DNA of 8,837 nt from Pseudomonadota bacterium (GTDB lineage: Bacteria > Desulfobacterota > Desulfobacteria > Desulfobacterales > Desulfosarcinaceae): positions 1 to 8,837 of the forward strand of contig JAEYRZ010000199.1 of the NCBI GenBank assembly GCA_023435265.1, given 5' to 3'. The notes under the pieces are model-generated. The model saw nothing but the letters and a program-made list of their open reading frames with translations. It did no database searches and had not been told where the DNA came from. Below, piece by piece: positions 1-5,842 of the stretch. A program made the position numbers and the translations under genes. Each line of letters begins with the position of its first letter. Position 1 is the first letter of the stretch.

Positions 1-508
1 GGGCAGGGGGCGGGGGGGGGCGCCCCGCCCGCCAAAAACCCGGCCCGCGGCCGGCGCGGTCGCCCCCCGCCCCGTCGGGCGCGGTGCACGCAGTCTGTCC
101 GGTACGGAACACGGACGGCGCCTCGAACGAACGCACCGGCCAGACCATACAGGAGCCCGACTTCATACCTTTAACGACCCGCGCCCCGCCCAGGTGCACA
201 TACCAGGCCTGGTCCGGCAGCCGGTTGACCGTCGTGGCGGTCCAGTAGTAGCCGGGGAAGACATTCACAAAGGGATGCCCGGCCGGCAGCGCCGGGTTGA
301 CCGTCTCATGGCTGACAAGGCTGAACAGTTCGTGCCGGTCGGGCAGGCGCCAATCGGCAAAGCCGCCCGGTCGGGACCTATTCAGATCCTCGATCCAGGC
401 AAACGCTTCCGCCCAGGTCATGGGAAATTCTCCCGGCGCCGCATCGCGGCTCCACACCAGACCTGTCCTGCGGTCGGCCACCGCCGCTCCGAATATCTCG
501 AATCGCAT
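1..508 (-). CDS. DUF1566 (Lcl C-terminal domain) protein, C-terminus cut by window edge
   Basis: Reading the minus strand from the ATG at 508-506 gives 169 codons open to the left edge, so the C-terminus is missing. An in-frame TGA at 517-515, two codons upstream, fixes this ATG as the first possible start, and a GGGGTGA-like ribosome binding site lies just before it. The protein shows the DUF1566/Lcl pattern: RTGLVWSRD (residues 14-22), a TWAEAFAWIEDLN helix (31-43), GFADWRLPDRHEL (49-61), YYWTATT (87-93), AWYVHLG (101-107), then a VWPVRS end (122-127). RTGQTAC (136-141) resembles the linker that in many family members leads into a second copy of the domain. There is no signal peptide. The function of the domain is not established; it resembles C-type-lectin-like and FGE-sulfatase-type folds found in surface proteins. 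The last ~35 visible codons are extremely G/C-rich and may contain sequence errors. Confidence 0.8.
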   Translation of the reverse strand, partial: MRFEIFGAAVADRRTGLVWSRDAAPGEFPMTWAEAFAWIEDLNRSRPGGFADWRLPDRHELFSLVSHETVNPALPAGHPFVNVFPGYYWTATTVNRLPDQAWYVHLGGARVVKGMKSGSCMVWPVRSFEAPSVFRTGQTACTAPDGAGGDRAGRGPGFWRAGRPPPPPA

Positions 509-685
509 CGAACATCACCCCGGTAATGAGATGAAAACGCAGCCCTGCCCATAAGTTAGGCGCCGGGCCCGCCGGCGGCAAGCCATGCCGCGTGCATCGC
601 GCGTCACGCGGGGGCGGGTAGGCTTCACCCGGTCCACCTGAATCGTACCGATGAACGAATGGGGCCTCGAGGCTTTTAAGAAACA
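509..685. other. Intergenic region with overlapping hairpins between rarD and the DUF1566 gene
   Basis: No coding sequence is seen. Two perfect stem-loops share bases and cannot form together: GCGGCA (575-580) with TGCCGC (586-591), loop of 5; and CCGCGTG (588-594) with CACGCGG (605-611), loop of 10. A short palindrome GCCTCGAGGC (664-673) lies just past the rarD stop codon. None is followed by a clear T-tract in the minus direction, so a role as the rarD terminator or as 5' leader structure for the DUF1566 gene is only possible. Confidence 0.4.
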
Positions 686-1573
686 TCATTTGAGGCGGGG
701 GTAATGCTTGACCGCATCCACCGAAAACAGCCCTAGCGCGGTCCAGATCGCGGCGAAGGTCCAACCCTGCACCGGCGCGAAATGCTCGTGGTACACGAAG
801 ACCGCCAGCAGAAAGGTGCAGCTCGGGGCGAGATACTGCAGGAACCCGATGGTGGTCAAATGCAGGCGCCGCGCCCCGAAGTTGAACAGCAGCAACGGAA
901 TCGCCGTGACCAGGGCCGTGCCCACCAGCAGCAGATCGATGGAAGGGCCCAGGTGATTGAAGGCCCCCGCGCCGTCGCCCTCGAGCCGGATCAGGTAAAC
1001 CGCCGCCGGCAGGCACATCAGCAGGGTCTCCAGAGTCAGCCCCTCGAGGGCTTCCACTGCGGCGGTCTTGCGCAGCAGGCCGTAGACGGCGAAGCTGACC
1101 GCCAGCGAGAGCGCCACCCAGGGGAATTCGCCCTGGCGCACGGTCAGGACCAGTACGGCTCCCGCCGCCAGCACCACCGCGGCGATCTGCAGGCGCCGCA
1201 GCCGCTCGCCAAGGAAGACGGCGCCCAGGAAGACGCTGACCAGCGGGCAGGTGAAGTAGCCCAGGCTGGTCTGAAGGATGTGGTCGTTGTTGATCGCCCA
1301 GATGTAGAGAAACCAGTTGAAACTCACCAGGAGTGTGGTGACGGTCAGCACCAGCAGGGTGCGCGGGGTGCGCAGGACCGCCATGAACGCCCGCCCGCGC
1401 CCGAAGATCAGCAGGAGCGGCAAAAGCAGCGCAAACGACCAGATCATGCGGTGCATCAAAATCTGGAACGACGGCACCGCGTGCAGGGCCTTGAAATAAA
1501 TAGGGCTGAGCCCCCAGATCAAGTAGGCGGCCAGGGCGCCGAAAAGACCGCCGAGCGGGGAATGCGATTTCAT
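686..1573 (-). CDS. rarD: RarD-type EamA/DMT family permease
   Basis: A 295-residue inner-membrane protein, close to the usual RarD length of about 296. It consists of two EamA repeats (roughly residues 8-143 and 150-285) with about ten hydrophobic segments. RarD hallmarks are AYLIWGLSPIYFKAL (16-30), followed by VPSFQILMHRMIWS, then FNWFLYIWAINN, LQTSLGYF near the end of the first repeat, and FLQYLAPSCTFLLAVFVYHE in the second. The ATG at 1573-1571 (MKSHSPLGG) is preferred: an AGGAACAGG sequence lies 7 nt upstream, and the 32 extra residues of the longer reading frame are not membrane-like. RarD proteins are drug/metabolite transporter superfamily members named for chloramphenicol sensitivity in E. 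coli; the natural substrate is not known. The gene stands alone, divergent from the molybdopterin enzyme, with 177 nt to the next gene on its strand. Confidence 0.88.
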   Translation of the reverse strand: MKSHSPLGGLFGALAAYLIWGLSPIYFKALHAVPSFQILMHRMIWSFALLLPLLLIFGRGRAFMAVLRTPRTLLVLTVTTLLVSFNWFLYIWAINNDHILQTSLGYFTCPLVSVFLGAVFLGERLRRLQIAAVVLAAGAVLVLTVRQGEFPWVALSLAVSFAVYGLLRKTAAVEALEGLTLETLLMCLPAAVYLIRLEGDGAGAFNHLGPSIDLLLVGTALVTAIPLLLFNFGARRLHLTTIGFLQYLAPSCTFLLAVFVYHEHFAPVQGWTFAAIWTALGLFSVDAVKHYPRLK

Positions 1574-1720
1574 TTTCGAACCTGTTCCTGGATGATGATT
1601 CAGGCACGGGCTTTTATCACGGACGACGAACGGGCACAACCCGCCGGAACACAGCCCCGCGATTCTCATTGGCCGAATTCAGCAGGCTGCCCCTGTCTGA
1701 ATACCTGCTTGAAAGACCTG

Positions 1721-1754
1721 CGGCCGCACAAGCGGCCGTTCAGTTTGCGAACTG
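1721..1754. repeat. Pair of inverted repeats in the divergent rarD / Mo-oxidoreductase intergenic region
   Basis: CGGCCGC (1721-1727) pairs perfectly with GCGGCCG (1732-1738) around the loop ACAA. Two bases later CAGTTTGCGAACTG (1741-1754) forms a second hairpin with arms CAGTT and AACTG. Both lie between divergent genes rather than behind one, so they are more likely operators or leader hairpins than terminators. The 257-nt gap shows no gene. Confidence 0.45.
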
Positions 1755-1771
1755 TATGAAAGATTGCCCGC

Positions 1772-1800
1772 TTGATCGTATCGGCGGGATGGCATAGTGT
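1772..1800 (+). promoter_or_regulatory. Possible sigma-70-type promoter of the molybdopterin oxidoreductase
   Basis: TTGATC (1772-1777, 4/6 to the -35 consensus) and TAGTGT (1795-1800, 3/6 to the -10 consensus) are separated by 17 nt, about 30 nt before the start codon at 1831. The match is weak and is proposed on spacing and position. It lies just downstream of the hairpins at 1721-1754. Confidence 0.25.
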
Positions 1801-1816
1801 GGCGCGATCGAATCAC

Positions 1817-1821
1817 GGAGG
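1817..1821 (+). promoter_or_regulatory. Ribosome binding site fixing the Mo-oxidoreductase start
   Basis: GGAGG lies 9 nt before the ATG at 1831, and supports the very short N-terminus in which the first cluster cysteine is residue 7. Confidence 0.7.
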
Positions 1822-1830
1822 CCGCCGTCC

Positions 1831-3738
1831 ATGGAAGCACTGACCGCCTGCACGCTGAATTGCCCGGATGCTTGTTCGCTGCTGGTGGACTGCGGCCGCC
1901 GGCGCATCCGGGGCAACCCGGCGCACCCGATCACGGCCGGCTTCACCTGCCGCAAAATCCGGAGGCATTTCGAGCGGCTTCAGTCGCCCGGCCGCATCAC
2001 CACGCCGCTTTTGCGCACAAAGGACGGCTGGCGGCCGCTCTCCTGGGAAGCGGCGCTCGACCTGTGCGCCGAACAGATCGCGCGCCTGCGCGGCAGCCCG
2101 CAGGCCATCCTGCACATCCCGGGCGACGGCGCCAAGGGAGTGCTCAAGCAGGCCGTCCCGCTCTTTTTCGCCTGCCTGGGCAGCACGGCCGTGCACGGTT
2201 CGCTGTGCGACGAAGCCGGCATCGCGGCCGGCCGGCTCGACTGCGGCTCGCGGCGCAACCACCGGCTGGAGGACCTTCGCCACGCCGCGCGCATCGTCAA
2301 CTGGGGCCGGGATCTTTCGCGAAGCTCGATCCACCTGGGCGCCCGGGTGGCCGCTGCACGCCGCCGGGGCGCCGCCGTGCTGACCATCTCGCCGGGCGGC
2401 GACGACAGCGCCCGCTCGAGCGACGAGACGATCCGCGTGCGGCCGGGCACCGACCGCTTCCTGGCCCTTGGCGTGATCCGGCTGCTGCTGGCGCGAGGCG
2501 GTCCGCAGCGCCGCATCGTCGAACGCATCCACGATTGGCCCGCCTTCCGAACCTTCGTTGAACGACAGGACGATGATCTGCTGCGCGCCGCCTGCGGCGT
2601 GACCGCGGCACAGGTCGAACGGCTCGCCGACTGGTACTCGGACGACCGGCCCACCGCCACTTTGATCGGCGGCGGACTGCAGCGCTACCGCTTCGGCGGC
2701 GAAACCGTGCGCTTCATCAACGCCCTTGCGCTGCTCGGCGGCCATGTCGGGCGGCCGGGAGGCGGCAGCTGTTTTCACCTCAATTCGCTGGAGCCGTTCA
2801 ATCTCGGCTGGGCCGTTCCAGCCGGCCGGCAGCCGCGGCACTCGCTGCCCCTTGCCGACATCGGCGCACGGCTCGCGGCGGCCGAAAACCCGCCGATCGC
2901 CATGCTGTGGGTCAACGGCACCAACATTGTCAACCAGGCCCCGGACAGCCGCACCACTGCCCATGCTTTCGAGCAGGTGCCCTTCAAGGTCGTGGTGGAT
3001 GCATTTTTCAACGATACGGTACGGCGCGCCGACCTGGTGCTGCCCGCGGCCCTGATGTTCGAGCAGGAGGATCTGATCGGATCGTACCTGCACGACATCG
3101 TCCATTACGCGGCCAGGGTGATGGAGCCGCAGGGAGAGGCGCGCAGCGACGACTGGATCGTCCGCGAACTGGGCCGGCGCCTTTCCCCGGCCATAGAAAT
3201 TCCGGAGGCCGAGGCCTGCCTGGCGGCGTCCCTGCGCTCCCCGGCGCTCGCGATCAGCCTGGCGGAACTGCGCGCCGCTGGCTTTTACCGTATTCCTCAG
3301 CCCGATGTGGCCTATCGCGGCATGCGCTTCGATCACCCGGACGGCCTGGCGCGCCTGCCGCACGCCATCCACGCCGAACCGCCTCCGCCGGCCGATTACC
3401 CCCTGCGCCTGCTCTCGCTCGTGCGCCGCAATGCCATGAACTCCCAGATGGCCCCCGAAGATCAGCAGGCACCGCCCGCGGTCTGGATCGCGCCCGGACA
3501 TCCGGTCATGGAGCACCTGAAGGCCGATCGCAGGGCCTGGCTGGTTTCGCCCCACGGGCGCCTCGCGGTCAAGGTGAATACTTCCGCCGATCTTCATCCG
3601 GGGGCGCTGATCTACCGCCGCGGCGACTGGATGGCCTGCGGCGGCGGGATCAACCAGTTGATCGCCGGCAGACTGGCCGATCTGGGAGACAATTCGGCCT
3701 GCTACGATCAGTATGCGCGCATCGAACCGGGAGCATAG
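1831..3738 (+). CDS. Molybdopterin (Mo/W-bis-MGD) oxidoreductase with N-terminal [4Fe-4S] site
   Basis: A 635-residue member of the DMSO reductase/MopB superfamily. The N-terminal Fe4S4 domain (1-55) has C7-x3-C11-x3-C15 (CTLNCPDACSLLVD) and C40 followed by R41-K42. The catalytic core (about 55-500) has the conserved W158-G-R-D, the likely metal ligand C126 in HGSLCDEAG, VNGTNIVNQAPDS (from 361), and DTVRRADLVLPA followed by FEQEDL (from 395). The C-terminal dinucleotide-binding domain (about 521-632) begins at the LRLLSLVRRNAMNSQ motif. There is no Tat signal, so the enzyme should be cytoplasmic. No electron-transfer (ferredoxin-type) or membrane-anchor subunit and no cofactor-insertion chaperone is encoded nearby, so the redox partner and substrate cannot be told. 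The subfamily is common as a stand-alone protein in Desulfobacterota; acetylene hydratase, formate dehydrogenase or thiosulfate reductase identities are not supported by any specific feature. Confidence 0.9.
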   Translation: MEALTACTLNCPDACSLLVDCGRRRIRGNPAHPITAGFTCRKIRRHFERLQSPGRITTPLLRTKDGWRPLSWEAALDLCAEQIARLRGSPQAILHIPGDGAKGVLKQAVPLFFACLGSTAVHGSLCDEAGIAAGRLDCGSRRNHRLEDLRHAARIVNWGRDLSRSSIHLGARVAAARRRGAAVLTISPGGDDSARSSDETIRVRPGTDRFLALGVIRLLLARGGPQRRIVERIHDWPAFRTFVERQDDDLLRAACGVTAAQVERLADWYSDDRPTATLIGGGLQRYRFGGETVRFINALALLGGHVGRPGGGSCFHLNSLEPFNLGWAVPAGRQPRHSLPLADIGARLAAAENPPIAMLWVNGTNIVNQAPDSRTTAHAFEQVPFKVVVDAFFNDTVRRADLVLPAALMFEQEDLIGSYLHDIVHYAARVMEPQGEARSDDWIVRELGRRLSPAIEIPEAEACLAASLRSPALAISLAELRAAGFYRIPQPDVAYRGMRFDHPDGLARLPHAIHAEPPPPADYPLRLLSLVRRNAMNSQMAPEDQQAPPAVWIAPGHPVMEHLKADRRAWLVSPHGRLAVKVNTSADLHPGALIYRRGDWMACGGGINQLIAGRLADLGDNSACYDQYARIEPGA

Positions 3739-3768
3739 GCCGGGCGGCATGGTTTGGCTGCCGGAATA

Positions 3769-3791
3769 CCGCTGCCGTTAAACGGCAGCGG
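3769..3791 (+). terminator. Strong stem-loop after the molybdopterin oxidoreductase
   Basis: CCGCTGCCG (3769-3777) pairs perfectly with CGGCAGCGG (3783-3791); the TT/AA of the loop extends the stem to 11 bp. It lies 30 nt after the stop codon. There is no T-tract, so it is either a factor-assisted terminator or an mRNA 3'-end stabiliser. It also lies inside the apparent 5' extension of the MaoC remnant, which argues that this extension is not coding. Confidence 0.5.
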
Positions 3792-3837
3792 CAATCGCCG
3801 AGATCATCGAGCGGCCTCCCGCACCGGAGTCACCACC

Positions 3838-4116
3838 ACCCGGTTTAAAAATCGAATCGCTCACGGCCCGCTCACGATGAGTTTGATCGCGCCTGTATTG
3901 GGAACCAGGCTGCCAGGAATCGGAACAGTGGCGCTCGAACTTTGTTGCCGATTCAAAGCCCCCGTCTACATTGGAGACACGATCACCGCGAGTGCACGGG
4001 TGTCCCAGAAGCTGGAAGAAAAGAAGTGGGTCAGGATGCAATTGACCTGGCTGAACCAGCGAAATGAAACCGTCGCCGAGGGAAATGCACTGGTAATGCC
4101 GCCTGCCGACCAGTAA
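3838..4116 (+). pseudogene. Truncated MaoC-like (R)-specific enoyl-CoA hydratase remnant
   Basis: From about 3838 the reading frame encodes the C-terminal two-thirds of a MaoC hot-dog hydratase: TRFKNRIAHGPLTMSLI, VLGTRLPGIGTVALE, then RFKAPVYIGDTITASARV, KLEEKKWVRM and a VAEGNALVMPP end, finishing at TAA 4114-4116. Intact bacterial homologues are about 140 residues and carry the catalytic Asp and His of a D-x-N-P-x-H motif some 20 residues before the AHG segment. That part is absent: none of the three frames between the upstream stop (3738) and 3838 encodes it, and this gap is instead a stem-loop and unrelated sequence. The open frame can be extended to a TTG at 3754, but no ribosome binding site or family similarity supports that start. 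The most likely reading is a 5'-deleted, inactive gene; a short expressed hot-dog fragment cannot be excluded. The intact end codes normally, so the deletion may be fairly recent. Confidence 0.75.
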
Positions 4117-4119
4117 AAG

Positions 4120-4206
4120 TGTAAAAGGGGGGACGCCTTTTACATTTTCATATTTGCGATGAAATAAGGAGAAAGCACCAAATATAAAAATGTAAAGGGC
4201 GTCCCC
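4120..4206. repeat. MITE/REP-like element: long inverted repeat, 28-base arms
   Basis: The left arm 4129-4156 (GGGGACGCC..., ending ATATTTG) is the reverse complement of the right arm 4179-4206 (CAAATAT..., ending GGCGTCCCC) at 26 of 28 positions; one difference is a T-G wobble pair on the plus-strand transcript. The 22-nt loop is 4157-4178. The left end folds further by itself: TGTAAAAGG (4120-4128) pairs with CCTTTTACA (4136-4144). The element starts four bases after the MaoC stop and ends 20 nt before the stop of the convergent FAD oxidase. It encodes nothing. Such TTTTACA/GGGGACG inverted repeats, as I recall, are seen near IS200-like or REP-associated tyrosine transposases in related genomes. 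Here it could also act as a two-way terminator. Confidence 0.65.
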
Positions 4207-4226
4207 AATACCGACGGCCCCAGAAA

Positions 4227-5594
4227 TCAGCAAATCCCCAAGCCTGCATTTGGAAAGCGGTTGCCGGGGTCGAGGGACTGCTTGATTTTCGAAATGCGGG
4301 CGAACTCCGCGTCGGAAAAGACGGACCGGATGGAAGCGGCGGCCACAGATCCTTCGCCGAGCCAGTTCAGCGGTCCGCGTGTCAGAACCCACGGTTTGAT
4401 CGCCGCAAATACTTTTTCGGCCTGCGCGGCGAGCATGGCCGGGGGGTTTTCCGGCGAGGGTATTCCCAGGAAATAGGCGAGAAACCTGGCCTGGCGGTTG
4501 CGCAGGATGCAGGCGCGCGGATTTCCTTTGCGGGAGATCGCACCGCCGAGATGGCGCAATTGAATCATCAGATTCGGTGACCGGGGAATCGGACCGATGG
4601 CGTCCAAGAAACGTTCCGCGGTCTCCCGGGTGAAATCGTTGAGGAGCACGCCGCGCCCGTTTATGGGAAGCGGATCGACGGGGTCCTGAAAAATGGCGCC
4701 GGACTCGGTGTACGGCATCGGCCGGAATGAATCCAACTGCGCGCCATCCAATGAGCGGATGGGCTGCAACCATTCTTCGGCCTGCTCCGGCGAGGCGCAT
4801 ACGCATGCAATCACGATGGCCATGGACCGGCCGTGAAGGAATTCCGGGATGAACGGAACGGGGGGAAAGTTCATGAGATGAAGGGCCGAGGATACTTCAT
4901 CGGGAAGCGCCGCCGTCCACTCGGAATAAGCGGCATAGACTTCCCGGGCGCGCGAAGCGTCGAACATGACCGATCCGCCGAAAACCCGGGCATGATCGTG
5001 AAGATCGATGGTCATTTGGGTCACGACCCCGAATGAGCCCCCTGCGCCTAAAACGGCATGGAAGAGTTCGGAATTTTCTTCGGCCGAGGCCACCCTGACT
5101 TCCCCGTTGGGGATCACGATGCGCACCTCGCGCACGTTGTCGATCGCCAGGCCGTGCCGTCGCGATGTGATGCCGTATCCACCGCCGATCGTGAAGCCCA
5201 CCACACCGACATGCGGCGATGAACCGGAAACCGGGGCCAGCCCGTGAACATGGGCGGCGTCGATCACATCCTGCCAGCGGACGCCGGCCCCGATCCGCGC
5301 CTGCCTCGCGCCGGAATCGATGACCACGGCGTTGAGGTTCGCCGTATTGATGAGGATCCCGCCCCCGCAGGTTTTCGGCTGGCCATGCCCGGTCGCCTGC
5401 ACGGTGACGGGCATATTTGTGCTGTTCGCATATCGTACGGCGGCCACGACATCGTTTTCGCTTGCGGCCATGACAATGAGATTCGGCCGCTGATCGATGA
5501 AAAGGTTCCAGCACGCCCGGGCGGCGTCATAGCCGTTATCCGCCGGCGTCAGGACGGCGCCGGACACGTTCTGTCTCAAGGACTCGATATCCAT
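4227..5594 (-). CDS. FAD-binding (PCMH-type, BBE-like) oxidoreductase
   Basis: A 455-residue flavoprotein without signal peptide, so probably cytoplasmic. The start is the ATG at 5594-5592 (MDIESLRQNV), preceded by AAGGA about 10 nt upstream; the frame stays open to 5819, but that extension is not family-like. The FAD-binding PCMH domain spans about residues 35-200: NLIVMAASENDVVAAVRYA, VTVQATGHGQP with H70 at the place of the covalent 8-alpha-histidyl flavin ligand, SGSSPHVGVVGFTIGGGYG, and GAGGSFGVVTQMT (183-195). The cysteine that gives the second flavin bond in bicovalent berberine-bridge-type enzymes is replaced by serine (S126 in SSPHVG), so at most a single covalent link is expected. 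The C-terminus IKQSLDPGNRFPN fits the short BBE segment, but the usual YYG-N pattern before it is replaced by VFSDAEF. The substrate is unknown; relatives oxidise alcohols, sugars or amines with O2 or another acceptor. No partner gene is adjacent. Its flanks are repeat-rich, which would suit acquisition by transfer. Confidence 0.85.
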   Translation of the reverse strand: MDIESLRQNVSGAVLTPADNGYDAARACWNLFIDQRPNLIVMAASENDVVAAVRYANSTNMPVTVQATGHGQPKTCGGGILINTANLNAVVIDSGARQARIGAGVRWQDVIDAAHVHGLAPVSGSSPHVGVVGFTIGGGYGITSRRHGLAIDNVREVRIVIPNGEVRVASAEENSELFHAVLGAGGSFGVVTQMTIDLHDHARVFGGSVMFDASRAREVYAAYSEWTAALPDEVSSALHLMNFPPVPFIPEFLHGRSMAIVIACVCASPEQAEEWLQPIRSLDGAQLDSFRPMPYTESGAIFQDPVDPLPINGRGVLLNDFTRETAERFLDAIGPIPRSPNLMIQLRHLGGAISRKGNPRACILRNRQARFLAYFLGIPSPENPPAMLAAQAEKVFAAIKPWVLTRGPLNWLGEGSVAAASIRSVFSDAEFARISKIKQSLDPGNRFPNAGLGIC

Positions 5595-5842
5595 ATTTAT
5601 ATATCCTTTATCGGGTATCTGGATTTGGAGTATCCAGGATGGTTCGATTTTTCGGAGGTGGCGGTTCGCGGCGAGATAAGAAGCTTTGAAGAGGTGCGTC
5701 GGCTCAGCTTCAAAAACTAAAGCATAAGTGCTCGCGGTCAAAGCAGAGAAAAGGGGCACCCACGCCGATGAAACTGCATGGTAATGCCGCCGCTCGGTAA
5801 AAGCAGGAGGTGGCCGCACATCTCATTGAACGAGCCGCTCCG
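5595..5842. other. Non-coding gap with hairpin and possible decayed MaoC 3' end
   Basis: This gap lies between the FAD oxidase start and the kinase stop, both on the minus strand. CTGGAT (5619-5624) and ATCCAG (5632-5637) form a 6-bp inverted repeat 25 nt upstream of the oxidase start, a plausible operator or leader hairpin. Around 5709-5803 (plus strand) there are traces resembling the MaoC remnant: TTCAAA, AGTGC-CG-GT, GAAAAG, then TGGTAATGCCGCC followed by GTAAAAG, the same order as at 3952-4119 but with deletions and lost frame. The oxidase frame is open across this stretch, but no recognisable protein is encoded. Confidence 0.35.

Noticed and set aside
664..678. GCCTCGAGGC followed by TTTT as a rho-independent terminator on the plus strand
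   Set aside because: The stem is only 4-5 bp and no plus-strand gene ends there.
378..1607. Long minus-strand open frame of 409 codons across rarD and its downstream gap
   Set aside because: It is a shifted frame of rarD and the DUF1566 gene; its protein is Arg/Gly/Pro/Ala-rich with no family pattern, whereas the two genes it overlaps have clear family motifs.
782..1759. 325-codon plus-strand frame rich in Gln, Arg and Glu opposite rarD
   Set aside because: A composition artefact typical of the antisense of a membrane protein gene; no start signal or family pattern.
1789..1806. TGGCATAG... as a sigma-54 promoter before the molybdoenzyme
   Set aside because: The -24-like TGGCA is present but the required -12 TTGC element is missing at the right distance.
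1813..3750. 645-codon minus-strand open frame antisense to the molybdopterin enzyme
   Set aside because: High GC keeps antisense frames open; the plus strand carries all the Fe-S and cofactor-binding motifs and a good ribosome binding site.
3778..4806. 342-codon minus-strand frame spanning the MaoC remnant and the oxidase 3' end
   Set aside because: It crosses the large inverted repeat and overlaps the oxidase in another frame; no recognisable domain.
5595..5819. 75-residue N-terminal extension of the FAD oxidase
   Set aside because: The ATG at 5594 has a good ribosome binding site and fits family start positions; the extension crosses a hairpin and possible MaoC debris and shows no flavoprotein similarity.
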